The notes: a model not told the origin generated them from the letters alone. Counted from the first letter of the stretch, positions 27,159 to 36,069 are shown. The stretch is 64,000 nucleotides of DNA from Bacillus sp. B15-48 (GCF_016879755.1 NZ_WOFU01000005.1:1-64000); one strand, 5' to 3'. Translations and numbers: made by a program.

Positions 27159-28094
27159 TTAAAAATCAATCATTCGGCCATTCCCGCTAATATTTGATGC
27201 AATCGGTTTTAAAAGCGTACTCTTGCGGATTTCTTCAAATAAATGCGGTTGTAGGTTTAATAGTTCCCTAACTTCAGTGAAACTAGAAAACCCATTCCTC
27301 TTTGTCCGTTCGTCGGTAAATCTTTTAGCCATGCTCAAATCAATTCCTGGGAGTGCTAATAAATCTTCAATTGATGCGGTGTTCAGCTCCACTTTTTGAA
27401 TAGGGATAGGATTAGAGGCAGGCTTTTGCCCTATAGTAGCCATATCGGGAAGCGGAGGAGGTGTTGGCGGCGCCGATTGTTGTTTAAATTCATCAATATC
27501 AGATAAAAACAGCCATTGGTCCATCCCAAGTTTCCAACCGTAAGTCACCTCTTGTTTCACCTGTCCACTACTGATCATTTCTTTAATCATTTCCACCGAA
27601 TACGGACCGTATTGCTTCCCTTCAATCGCCAGCAACCATTCCACATCACTTTGTTGCGGTGTTGGTACGGGCGGAGTATTCTTAAACCAGCTAATTATAT
27701 AATGTTGAATGTTCTTTAAAAGATCAACTAATTGTTCTTGATTCATTCGGCTTCCTGAAATATTGACAATGACATTGGCACTTATATCCACTTCATATTT
27801 CTGATGGGGAAGAATATTTGCATGAGCGAACTCATCCCAAGAAATTGCCCCTTGTCTTCTCGTTGTTGTCCAGTCATTATTCGAATATACACCTTTCGTA
27901 CCTAAAGCAAGTCCATATTTACAAGAGCCGAATACCGTACAATCCAACACAGCGATGATTTCCTCTCCTACTGGAATCGGAAATTCGGTCATCACTCTGT
28001 TCAACTTTTTCTTAGGGATGGCGCCTCCGACATACCAAGACTCATTCATGTACTTGTCACAAACTGTTAATAAACCATCGATAAAACTCACCAA
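27159..28094 (-). CDS. PH-like/GYF_2/helix-hairpin-helix protein ending in GRMIDF
   Basis: Last gene of the six-gene operon, 311 residues, no signal peptide. Residues ~1-130 look like a bacterial PH-like fold (I do not recognise a named family). Residues ~148-203 form a GYF_2-type domain (WLLAIEGKQYGPYS ... YGWKLGMDQWLFL). A Pro-rich linker leads to a ComEA-like HhH domain at ~232-295 (LNTASIEDLLALPGIDLSMAKR). The chain ends GNGRMIDF, matching the tails of two other operon proteins. It starts three bases after the DUF1257-like gene. GYF domains bind Pro-rich peptides, and the membrane HhH partner has a PPPPP tract. Probably an adaptor. Confidence 0.75.
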   Translation of the reverse strand: MVSFIDGLLTVCDKYMNESWYVGGAIPKKKLNRVMTEFPIPVGEEIIAVLDCTVFGSCKYGLALGTKGVYSNNDWTTTRRQGAISWDEFAHANILPHQKYEVDISANVIVNISGSRMNQEQLVDLLKNIQHYIISWFKNTPPVPTPQQSDVEWLLAIEGKQYGPYSVEMIKEMISSGQVKQEVTYGWKLGMDQWLFLSDIDEFKQQSAPPTPPPLPDMATIGQKPASNPIPIQKVELNTASIEDLLALPGIDLSMAKRFTDERTKRNGFSSFTEVRELLNLQPHLFEEIRKSTLLKPIASNISGNGRMIDF

Positions 28095-28097
28095 TCG

Positions 28098-28835
28098 TCA
28101 CCTCTGGACATTTAATGTTACAACAATAGAATGATCCTCCAGCACTTCCTCCTGCTCAATCAGCAAACCTTTTTCTTCTACTTTCTCAAGCAAATGTTGA
28201 TAAACTTGATTTTGAACATATCGTTTATAATCATCATCGACCACTGAAAGATGGCGAAAAATACTTTGCATATTTTCGGGTGATGAGAGTTCTACAGAAA
28301 CGAGACCATCTGGAACCTCCTGTATGAAGGTCAAACTCGCGTCTGCCAAGTCACAGCGAATTTTTCCATTTTCAAGCTCCGTTAGCTCGATCCCATTATC
28401 TTGGAGCACTTGTTTTAATAACTCCATGTTACGAAAATTGGTCGGCAAGATTTGAGTTAATGGTTTATGAGTTTCCACTACTTGCTCAGAATCTACTTCT
28501 GCAAAGATGTTCCGTCCTGAACGTTCATTGATTTTTTCCATAAAATCATTGATTTGATTGGTCGTATCATAGGTAGAAAAAATCGCGTGCCATGCCCCGT
28601 CTCTCAACTCCCAGAAGAAAAATTGTTTCTCGCCGTGAAGATGAGTTTTAATCATTCCACCCCATTTTTCAGCATCATAGCCACATTGCTTGACCGTTAC
28701 AATTAAATCCCGCTCACTTGTAAAATTCGTTTTCTTCGGTACTTCATTGGATTGGACAAACTCATCTAATTTATCCTTTCCCATCACAACTCTTAGCGCG
28801 AGCGCGACAGGAATCAATGCCAAGGAAACAGACAT
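28098..28835 (-). CDS. Ycf35/DUF1257-like protein
   Basis: Protein of 245 residues. The C-terminal half resembles the DUF1257 (Ycf35) family of cyanobacteria and plastids: NMELLKQVLQDNGIELTEL, a strand-rich centre, then a helix and KGLLIEQEEVLEDHSIVVTLN at the end. The N-terminal ~100 residues begin with a hydrophobic stretch (SLALIPVALALRVVMG) that could be a membrane contact. It lies 13 bases after a DUF2997-like gene and two genes after a Ycf46-like ATPase, an association also seen in cyanobacteria. Function unknown; the family call is from pattern memory. Confidence 0.62.
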   Translation of the reverse strand: MSVSLALIPVALALRVVMGKDKLDEFVQSNEVPKKTNFTSERDLIVTVKQCGYDAEKWGGMIKTHLHGEKQFFFWELRDGAWHAIFSTYDTTNQINDFMEKINERSGRNIFAEVDSEQVVETHKPLTQILPTNFRNMELLKQVLQDNGIELTELENGKIRCDLADASLTFIQEVPDGLVSVELSSPENMQSIFRHLSVVDDDYKRYVQNQVYQHLLEKVEEKGLLIEQEEVLEDHSIVVTLNVQR

Positions 28836-28848
28836 TGAAACCCCCTCC

Positions 28849-29064
28849 TTATCGCTTATTTTTCAGCTCATTCCGCTCTGTTTGTTTGATTCGAACTTGC
28901 TCGGTTTCATAAAATTCCTCTGTATAGTTCGACTCCACCGTTTTCGCGTTGAGTAGCTCCTCAATCAGCTGAATATAGTTCGTACATTTTTCACCTTTTA
29001 TCCCTTTTGTTTCGGCAACAATTCGCCCATCAGGGAAAATTCGTATTTGTATTTTTTCTTCCAA
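28849..29064 (-). CDS. DUF2997-like small protein
   Basis: Protein of 71 residues. IQIRIFPDGRIVAETKGIKG, then EKC and a helix with IEELL, then a Tyr/Glu-rich tail, is the DUF2997 pattern (a strand with PDGR, a Cys, an amphipathic helix). The highly charged C-terminus has no GRxID(F/Y) tail. The gene starts 11 bases after the AAA+ ATPase gene. In cyanobacteria DUF2997 genes accompany ycf35. Function unknown. Confidence 0.65.
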   Translation of the reverse strand: MEEKIQIRIFPDGRIVAETKGIKGEKCTNYIQLIEELLNAKTVESNYTEEFYETEQVRIKQTERNELKNKR

Positions 29065-29075
29065 TTTGCTCCCTC

Positions 29076-30737
29076 CTAGAAATCAATCGTTCTTCCGCCA
29101 CGGTTAAAACGAACATCATCATCTGGAACATTTCCACTCGGAGCAACGGAAATCGGCTCACTTTTATATTCTTCGAGGTCATCCTTCGGTGTCGCACTGA
29201 CGGCACGGACATTTGCCCAGTCACGAATCGCTCGGATTTGTTCGGCTTGGGTTATGGACAACGGAACCGTAGTCACAATTGCTCGTTCAAAATCTTGAAG
29301 CTTAATCGAACGTTCTTCTGCATATGCCTCAAAAAGCGCATCAATGACAAGCTGTTCAATTTCAGCCCCAACAAAACCTTCACATTGGACTGCTAAGCTG
29401 TCTAACACTTCATCATTGAGTTGAAAATCACCAATGACTTCTGGGTTTTTTAACCGTTTTTCAATATGAATTTTTAAAATTTGCTTCCGTTCGCGCTGTG
29501 TCGGCAAGTCGGCGAAGAAGATTTCATCAAAACGACCTTTCCTCATTAGTTCAGGAGGCAGACCTGAAATATTGTTGGCGGTCGCAATCACAAAAACTGG
29601 ACTCGTTTTCTCCTGCATCCATGTTAAAAATTGTCCAAAAACCCTTGAAGAGGTCCCACTATCTCCGCCACTATTAATGCCGCTAAAGCCTTTTTCGATC
29701 TCATCGATCCAAAGAATCGACGGAGCAATCGCTTCAGCTGTTTTAACCGCTTTACGCATATTCTCCTCACTGCTACCGACAATCCCACTAAAAATTTTCC
29801 CGATATCTAATCGTAAAAGTGGAAGCTGCCACATTGAACTAATCGATTTACTGATCAAACTTTTCCCCGACCCTGGAACTCCAGTAATTAGAACACCTTT
29901 TGGGGCGGGAAGGCCATATTTTTTCGCAGAGTCTAACCAAGACTTATTTCGTTTTGACAACCATCGTTTAAGGTTTTCTAAACCGCCGACATCTTCCATC
30001 TTTAAATCACTCGTAATAAATTCGAGGATGCCTGTCTTTTTAATTATTTGCTCTTTTTCCTCTAAGATGATTTCGACATCTTTGATTGACATGCGTCCAT
30101 CTTCAACCATCGCACGAGCAAAGGCATTTTCCGCTTCCGAAAGAGTTAAACCTTGAGCCGCTACTGCTAAACGTTCCTTCTCCTCATTAGTTAAAGAAAT
30201 CTGAATTCTGCCTCCTTGCTGATTCACCTGAATCATCTCATCTAAAACCGTCATAATTTCCTCAAACGTTGGCAGATCAAAATCAACGATCGTGATATCT
30301 TTCTGTAACTCATCTGGTAATTGTAAAAATGGCGACGTAAAGATGACATTGATTGGATTAGGGCTCCGTTTAATATGTAAAAGCATATCTCTTAATTTTC
30401 GAATCACTTGATAATTAGCAGCTTTCCCTTGGCCGCCAAAATACACATGAAAATCTTGCAATACAACAATACATGGTTGATCGTATTTTTCAATAAACTC
30501 CAATGCTTTTAAAGGTTCCTTACTACTTCCTTTCGCTTGACCATGACTATCGAGAAGACCAGTTGTCACTCTCCAAGTGAACACTTCTCTTGCTGTCTTA
30601 ATCAGTTCTACGTCATTGGCAACCGAACGAATGAAGGAGAGAACTCGATCCTCCTCCCACGTTTGGATGTATAAATAAGGAAAGCGAGCTCTTAATAAAT
30701 TGGCTAAATACGTTTTTGTTTGCTTGGCCATAAACAT
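29076..30737 (-). CDS. Ycf46-like AAA+ ATPase ending in GRTIDF
   Basis: ATPase of 553 residues (551 if the second ATG is used). The N-terminal ~240 residues are the degenerate P-loop-like domain of Ycf46 relatives ([19 protein letters not shown]). The AAA+ module has Walker A GVPGSGKS (~284-291), Walker B ILWIDE (~341-346) and the second region of homology [20 protein letters not shown] with an Arg finger. The chain closes with a disordered acidic linker and GGRTIDF. It sits centrally in the operon. A substrate-remodelling or assembly role is inferred from the AAA+ class; the partner proteins carrying the same tail are obvious candidates. Confidence 0.85.
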   Translation of the reverse strand: MFMAKQTKTYLANLLRARFPYLYIQTWEEDRVLSFIRSVANDVELIKTAREVFTWRVTTGLLDSHGQAKGSSKEPLKALEFIEKYDQPCIVVLQDFHVYFGGQGKAANYQVIRKLRDMLLHIKRSPNPINVIFTSPFLQLPDELQKDITIVDFDLPTFEEIMTVLDEMIQVNQQGGRIQISLTNEEKERLAVAAQGLTLSEAENAFARAMVEDGRMSIKDVEIILEEKEQIIKKTGILEFITSDLKMEDVGGLENLKRWLSKRNKSWLDSAKKYGLPAPKGVLITGVPGSGKSLISKSISSMWQLPLLRLDIGKIFSGIVGSSEENMRKAVKTAEAIAPSILWIDEIEKGFSGINSGGDSGTSSRVFGQFLTWMQEKTSPVFVIATANNISGLPPELMRKGRFDEIFFADLPTQRERKQILKIHIEKRLKNPEVIGDFQLNDEVLDSLAVQCEGFVGAEIEQLVIDALFEAYAEERSIKLQDFERAIVTTVPLSITQAEQIRAIRDWANVRAVSATPKDDLEEYKSEPISVAPSGNVPDDDVRFNRGGRTIDF

Positions 30738-30763
30738 TTTCCCGCCTTTATTCTATATTATTA

Positions 30764-31591
30764 TTAATAATCAATAAGCCTCCCTGATCGTGAAGGCTGA
30801 GTAGCTGGCTTTTCGAATTTCGAGATTTCAACGTGGTGTTTGATTCTCTCCGCATGATGCTCCTTAAGGCCGATGATTTGTACAAATTCGTCAAATGATT
30901 GAAATCCCCCAATCTGTTGACGCACCGAGACGATCCTTTTTGCTAATATAAGTCCAACCACTGGAATTTTTGCGATCTCCGCTTCCGACGCTATGTTGAG
31001 GTCCAGTTTTTCCGCAGCTTGAGTCGGTTTTGTCACTGTATGAAGATTAGGCTTTTCCATTCTAGTTGTATCTCGTTTCATCAGTGGTGGCGGTGGTGGA
31101 GAACTTTGTTTCTCTGCCAGCTGTGAAGTTGGTTTTGTTTTCGTCTCTGGTTTTCGTATTTTTTCTGACTTTGAATGCGGATCGGTATTTTTTAATGGAA
31201 CTTGTTGCTTCCGCGGCAAGTTCCCTTCCTCTCCTCGCGAAAATCTGTTTCTTGCTTCATTACGAATATTTGAGATATGTTCACGTTTCATTTCATTATA
31301 AACATCCAATTGAATTAAAAAGATTGGGCGAATTTTAAACGCATGAACGATAGCAAAGATCCATGATCCTAAAGCAATATACATCCCTATATCCCCAGAT
31401 CTGGAAAAACCCCAAATAAAAGCTCCTAAATAGAGCAGGCTATAAATAGCCCATCTTTTGTTTTTCACTCTAGATGCAACATATAGAAATGAGATAAAGC
31501 TAGTGATTCCAAAAGGCATGAATACGAAAAGCATCCACCAACTTTGAAGCCATTCCCAGCGTTTCCCCCGGTTTGTGTATGTCTTGACCAC
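30764..31591 (-). CDS. Membrane-anchored helix-hairpin-helix protein ending in GRLIDY
   Basis: Protein of 275 residues with three predicted helices in the first ~90, then a long basic, Pro-rich cytoplasmic linker (~105-195, with PPPPP), then a ComEA-like HhH domain (~196-258: LNIASEAEIAKIPVVGLILAKR). It ends RSGRLIDY. The domain order differs from secreted ComEA; if the linker is cytoplasmic, the HhH domain faces inside. It shares the HhH module and the tail with the distal operon protein. The gene starts 33 bases after the radical-SAM gene and ends 26 before the ATPase gene. Confidence 0.8.
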   Translation of the reverse strand: MVKTYTNRGKRWEWLQSWWMLFVFMPFGITSFISFLYVASRVKNKRWAIYSLLYLGAFIWGFSRSGDIGMYIALGSWIFAIVHAFKIRPIFLIQLDVYNEMKREHISNIRNEARNRFSRGEEGNLPRKQQVPLKNTDPHSKSEKIRKPETKTKPTSQLAEKQSSPPPPPLMKRDTTRMEKPNLHTVTKPTQAAEKLDLNIASEAEIAKIPVVGLILAKRIVSVRQQIGGFQSFDEFVQIIGLKEHHAERIKHHVEISKFEKPATQPSRSGRLIDY

Positions 31592-31624
31592 CTTTTTCTC
31601 CTCCAGTCCCTTTTTCCTTACGAT

Positions 31625-32251
31625 TTACGTCTTCCGCTCTATGAAGCCTAATTGATGAAGCATCTGCAAATCGAGGGGTTCAGCCATTCCATTTGCCGTA
31701 ATCGTCCCATTCGGATGGATACGAACTTCAAGTTTATTATTGATTGTCAATAACTCCTCTTTAAGATGCTTATAAACATCAGTTAAAAACCGATATTGTT
31801 GATTTTTAGATCCAATCCATGGCCGGCTGAGGTCATGCTGACTTTGAAGATACGGGCCGTCGATTAATAAATCCGTCTGCATTAAAAGCTCATTCCAAAC
31901 CTGGTTGTTGGCTTTCTTCAATTTTTCGTACTCATAGCCTGTAAAAGTCACAATCGATAACCCTAATTCCCTTATTCGTTTCGCAAGCAGACTGAGAGGC
32001 TGCGCTTGGCTAAAAGGTTCTCCTCCTAAAAACGTAATCCCCTCGAGCTCAGGAGTTTCGGCTAACACTTTCTTAATCTCTCGAAAAATGTCATCCGTTT
32101 CCATTGGTGTACCACCATTAAAAGACCAGGTATTTGGATTAAAACACCCTTCGCAATGGATCGGACACCCTTGCACCCAAATACAATAGCGCAACCCTGG
32201 CCCTTCCACTCTCGTTGCCTTCACAATTCTCGAAATTTGGATCGTGGGCAT
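31625..32251 (-). CDS. Radical SAM activase-like protein (NrdG-like), operon-associated
   Basis: Protein of 208 residues. The radical-SAM cluster motif CPIHCEGC (Cys 29, 33, 36; C-x3-C-x2-C) lies in YCIWVQGCPIHCEGCFN; GGEPFSQAQ follows. The size and order match short 4Fe-4S activating enzymes such as NrdG, but no glycyl-radical enzyme is nearby. The last ~40 residues add VRIHPNGTITANG, which resembles the PDGR strand of the DUF2997 protein. Start at the ATG after GAGGTGAG; an ATG six codons earlier is less favoured. First gene of the operon. A role in modifying an operon protein is inference. Confidence 0.82.
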   Translation of the reverse strand: MPTIQISRIVKATRVEGPGLRYCIWVQGCPIHCEGCFNPNTWSFNGGTPMETDDIFREIKKVLAETPELEGITFLGGEPFSQAQPLSLLAKRIRELGLSIVTFTGYEYEKLKKANNQVWNELLMQTDLLIDGPYLQSQHDLSRPWIGSKNQQYRFLTDVYKHLKEELLTINNKLEVRIHPNGTITANGMAEPLDLQMLHQLGFIERKT

Positions 32252-32290
32252 AACCTCACCTCTTTCCATGTCGTATCCAATAATATCTAT

Positions 32291-32319
32291 ATTTTAACAA
32301 CTTGTATAGTGCCTGTCAC
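32291..32319 (-). promoter_or_regulatory. Candidate sigma-A promoter of the six-gene operon
   Basis: On the minus strand GTGACA, a 17-nt spacer, then TAAAAT, about 40 bases upstream of the radical-SAM start codon. One mismatch in each hexamer. No operator-like palindrome was noticed. Confidence 0.5.
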
Positions 32320-32427
32320 TTGTCGAAAAATCTTGTTTAGAAGGAAAGTTAACTTTGGGAAATGTAATGTTGGGGCAGAAATGGATGCTAATTAATTGGG
32401 GTACTAATCTAAATGATTTTTTTTACT

Positions 32428-32670
32428 AATTTTAATCCGAGTACTGGTATTAAAAATAACACTAGTACTCGTCATAAGAGGGTTAACAGGGGGATATAAT
32501 CTTAGTACTTGGATTAAATTGGGGCTTTAACTGGTTTAATGCTACTACTAAGATTATATATATTCCTAGTTGTAGGATTAAAAACTCGGTTACCAGCATT
32601 ATCTTTCAAAAAACTCATTATTTGCCGAGTACTAGTAATAAAAAGCGGCTTTACCGCGTGCCCTCGGATT
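32428..32670. repeat. Second cluster of AGTAC-centred dispersed repeats
   Basis: AGTAC cores occur at 32440, 32464, 32504 and 32628, with degenerate copies near 32544, 32568 and 32660. Several continue into GGATTAA as in the 11.8-12.2 kb array. A longer stretch (GGATTAAAAAC...GTTACCAGCATT...TTCAAAAA, about 32576-32612) is nearly the same as 12085-12120. The cluster ends just at the 3' end of hprK. It is non-coding as far as can be seen. Confidence 0.7.
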
Positions 32671-32700
32671 AAAAGCCGAACGACCACACCGAAACTCAGT

Positions 32701-33633
32701 TTAGGTAAATTCCGCTTCGATGCGGCTGAGGAAGTCTTCGGCAGCACTGTACCCTTGCTGTCTCAGGAACCAGTTGTTCGCAGCTGCTTCGATTAAACCG
32801 GCGACGTCACGGCCTGGTTGAAGTTGAATTTCCATTGAAGGAATTTTGATCCCCATATAATCGGTAAAAGATGGTTCTTGTTCCAAATCATTGTACAGTG
32901 CATCCTTCTCCCACTTCGTTAGCTTAATTTCAAGAGCAATCCGGGTTTCGTTTTGAAAGGCTTTTTGTCCATAGGAACGAACGACATTTAATAACCCAAT
33001 ACTGCGGAGTGCCAAAAACTCTTTTGTTTTCTCATCATGTGTACCTAAAAGGGTTTGCGCACTAAGTTTTTTCAACACCACAACATCATCCGCAACTAAC
33101 CGGTGGCCCCGACCGATTAACGTGTGAGCGGTTTCACTTTTACCAACTCCTGAGTCGCCACGAATCAAAATGCCAATTCCAAACACATTCATGCAAACGC
33201 CGTGGACGGCCAATTCGGGTGCTAATTCTTTAACCATATACGCATCGAGTTTAATGATATAATCCGTCGTTGTGACAGGTTCTTTCGTCACAAGAAGTGG
33301 GATGTTCTCGTCGATACAATGTTGGGTCAAATAGGTCAATCCGTCTTCGCCAGCCGTGACAATGAAACATGGCGGATGATATTGAACAATATTTCCAATT
33401 CGCAATTTGCGTTCCTCATGACTTAACTTATGTAAATAAGTGATTTCCTTACTACCTAAAATTTGAATCCGTTCGGTAGGAAAGAAGTCAAAATGCCCGA
33501 CAAACTCTAATCCTGGTCGATGCACTCGCGGTTGTTTAATTTCATTCTGCAGTTGATCCTCTCCTACTAATACTTTTAATGAGAATTTTCGAACTAATTG
33601 TTCTATCGTTAATACTTTCAATTTTTTATCCAC
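32701..33633 (-). CDS. hprK: HPr kinase/phosphorylase family protein
   Basis: Bifunctional HPr kinase/phosphorylase homologue of 310 residues, full length. The N-terminal domain carries HRPGLEFVGHFDFFP; the P loop is GDSGVGKSETA and the C-terminal signature MEIQLQPGRDVAGLIEAA is conserved. HprK phosphorylates HPr/Crh on Ser46 for CcpA-mediated catabolite control. Here it is not next to lgt or ppaX as in most Bacilli, so it may be a second paralogue. The start is GTG with only a weak AAGAAA site. Confidence 0.85.
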   Translation of the reverse strand: MDKKLKVLTIEQLVRKFSLKVLVGEDQLQNEIKQPRVHRPGLEFVGHFDFFPTERIQILGSKEITYLHKLSHEERKLRIGNIVQYHPPCFIVTAGEDGLTYLTQHCIDENIPLLVTKEPVTTTDYIIKLDAYMVKELAPELAVHGVCMNVFGIGILIRGDSGVGKSETAHTLIGRGHRLVADDVVVLKKLSAQTLLGTHDEKTKEFLALRSIGLLNVVRSYGQKAFQNETRIALEIKLTKWEKDALYNDLEQEPSFTDYMGIKIPSMEIQLQPGRDVAGLIEAAANNWFLRQQGYSAAEDFLSRIEAEFT

Positions 33634-33783
33634 CGTTTCTTAATCTTTTTAATAGGAATTATACTAGAAATATTGAAATATCTCATCTATTACAGGCAGA
33701 AATTAATCAACAATCATATAAAAAATAGTCCCTGTATAATACAGAGACCATCATCTAATTTCATATGTGGTTTTTTCATTCTA

Positions 33784-35940
33784 TTAATCCTTCTCTTTTC
33801 CCTTGTTATTTCCTTTTCCTTTTTTCTTTTCCTTTTTTTCTTTCTCTTTCTTTTTTCCACCCGAATTCTTTTCGGCATTCTCCTGTTTTTTCTGTACTTC
33901 TTTTTTAGAGATTGGCGCTGGAGGCACCATATCCCGTTCGACTCCTTTGATATATAGTTCATTTTGGATTTTTTCTACCGATTCGGGCTGTTCAAAACGG
34001 CCGCTACCACCGGCATAGGCTTGCATCATTGTTTTAAAAATCGTGTGGGAGATTCTCGTATCCTCCGGTGTCAAATAATTTCCATTCCCATTTCGAGCAT
34101 ACCCAGTCCAAACAGCCATCGTGTAATTGGTCGTATAACCGGCAAACCAGCTGTCACTCGTTGCATTATGAGGATAGCCAAATTGGTTAATCACCTTTTC
34201 ATCGAAATTAGTCGTTCCAGTTTTCCCTACCAAATCGACACCAGGGATCGCAGCTAATCTTCCTGTACCGTTTGGTGCATTAATAACTCCCCGTAGCATA
34301 TCGGTCACCATATAGGCTGTATAATCCTGCATGACACGCTTCGATTCAGTTTGAAAGTCCACCACTTTTCCATCAGGAAATTCCACTTTCGCGACAAAGC
34401 GAGGCTTCGTATAAATCCCTTCATGGGCAAAGGCACCGAATGCACCTGCTAATTCTAGTGGAGAAACGACATTGCTTCCGATTGAGTACGATTCGTACAC
34501 TTCTCCATTCGGATAGGTAATACCAAGTGCTTCGGAGAATGTTTTTGCCTTCTCCAATCCAACGCTCTCCAACGTTTTTAAAGCGGGAATATTCCTCGAT
34601 TCGATTAATGCTTCACGAATGGACATCATACCTCGATAATTCGTATAAGCATTGCGAATCGGATCCCCTGTTGAATACTGATAAGGTGCATCCTCGACCT
34701 GGTGATACGTGGACCATTTCAAATATTCAATCGCAGGACCATAATCAAAAATCGGCTTAAACGTTGAGCCTGGTTGACGTTTCAAACTTGTGGCAAGATT
34801 ATGCCCACGAAATGTCGTTTTATGCTCATTTCTTCCACTTCCAATCGCCCTTACTTCTCCAGTTTTCGAGTCCATGAAGACAAAGGCAGTCTGAAAGTGT
34901 TCATTCGGATAAGTAACATGGTTACCTTCCAAAATTGAATCAGCAAGTTGCTGGGCTTCGGGATCAAGCGTTAAATAAATCTTCAATCCATCTTTCGTGA
35001 TGTCGACGTCCGTTAGTTTCGTTTCTACTTCCTTTACAGCTGCGTCTAAAAATGCTTCATATGGCATGCCGGTTCTCTGCTTTCCTTCAATCATCCCTTC
35101 TGTCACTGCGACCTGTTTAGCCGCTTCCATGTCGCTGTTGGAAATATAACCGTGCCTATTCATTAAAGTGAGGACTGTATTCCGGCGATCTGTGGCGGCC
35201 TTAAGATTTTCTTGTTTTGTCGGGTCATAATTATTCGGACTTTGCGTTAATCCTGCCATCATTGCTGCTTGAGTCAGCGTTAATTGATCAAGTTCATTCA
35301 CATCAAGTCCATAATAATTTTCAGCGGCAGCGGCCACACCGTACGAACGGTTGCCAAGATTGATTTTATTCACATACATTGCCAATATTTCTTCTTTGCT
35401 GTACTGTTGTTCCAATTTATAGGCGAGATACCACTCTTGTACCTTCCGCTTAATCGTTTTTTCTGGAGTTAAAAACGAATTTTTAATCACTTGTTGAGTA
35501 ATTGTACTTCCACCTTGGCTCCCAAATTCACTTGTCACGTTCACAAACACCGCTTTGGCCGTTCTTAATAAATCTACGCCCTTATGCTCATAAAAACGAT
35601 TATCCTCGGTTGCAAGGATTGCTTCCTCCAACTGTTTCGGAATTTGGCCATACGAAATTTTCGTCCGATGTTCCGTTCCATACTCATGGATGAAATTACC
35701 ATCTTTGTCATAAAACTTCGATGACAGCGGATCGGCTAGTTTCGCTTGATCTAACTCAGGAGCATCTTTGATGAAAGCATAAACGGTGATGCCCATGACC
35801 GATAAGCAAATAAAGCTAAAGATCAGAAATCCAATCAATAGCTTTTTCCAAGGACTCGGGGCTTTTTTTATTCGTCTCGTTTGCCTGTTTGCTTTTTCGG
35901 CAGACTTCCGTTCTTCCCGTGTTCGATATGTTTCAGTCAT
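33784..35940 (-). CDS. Class A penicillin-binding protein (PBP1A family)
   Basis: Bifunctional peptidoglycan synthase of 718 residues. Cytoplasmic N-terminus, one membrane helix (~34-56), GT51 domain with ATEDNRFYEHKGVD and GGSTITQQVIKN, then a transpeptidase domain with PGSTFKP (catalytic Ser), SRN and VGKTGTTNF. The last ~45 residues are a Lys/Glu/Asn tail (KKEKEKKEKKKGKGNNKGKE) of biased composition, as in many Bacillus PBP1s. ATG start with AGGA upstream. Monocistronic. Confidence 0.92.
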   Translation of the reverse strand: MTETYRTREERKSAEKANRQTRRIKKAPSPWKKLLIGFLIFSFICLSVMGITVYAFIKDAPELDQAKLADPLSSKFYDKDGNFIHEYGTEHRTKISYGQIPKQLEEAILATEDNRFYEHKGVDLLRTAKAVFVNVTSEFGSQGGSTITQQVIKNSFLTPEKTIKRKVQEWYLAYKLEQQYSKEEILAMYVNKINLGNRSYGVAAAAENYYGLDVNELDQLTLTQAAMMAGLTQSPNNYDPTKQENLKAATDRRNTVLTLMNRHGYISNSDMEAAKQVAVTEGMIEGKQRTGMPYEAFLDAAVKEVETKLTDVDITKDGLKIYLTLDPEAQQLADSILEGNHVTYPNEHFQTAFVFMDSKTGEVRAIGSGRNEHKTTFRGHNLATSLKRQPGSTFKPIFDYGPAIEYLKWSTYHQVEDAPYQYSTGDPIRNAYTNYRGMMSIREALIESRNIPALKTLESVGLEKAKTFSEALGITYPNGEVYESYSIGSNVVSPLELAGAFGAFAHEGIYTKPRFVAKVEFPDGKVVDFQTESKRVMQDYTAYMVTDMLRGVINAPNGTGRLAAIPGVDLVGKTGTTNFDEKVINQFGYPHNATSDSWFAGYTTNYTMAVWTGYARNGNGNYLTPEDTRISHTIFKTMMQAYAGGSGRFEQPESVEKIQNELYIKGVERDMVPPAPISKKEVQKKQENAEKNSGGKKKEKEKKEKKKGKGNNKGKEKD

Positions 35941-36069
35941 GATGATGTATTCCTACCTTTACTTTTTTCCATTTAGCATAATATACGGATCAGTTCTGCT
36001 TTTTTTGACGGTGCTTCGTACTCGGTCGAAAAAACTTTTTACACAAAGGTAGGGGCACTCATCGGACAA

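Noticed and set aside
32514-32796. Overlapping ORFs on both strands in the 32.5-kb repeat cluster
   Set aside because: They follow the dispersed repeat and the 3' end of hprK in other frames and resemble the repeat-derived frame at 12.1 kb, not a protein family.
33673-34018. Phe/Leu-rich or Lys/Arg-rich ORFs overlapping the PBP1A 3' end
   Set aside because: They are other frames of the Lys/Glu-coding tail of the PBP gene.
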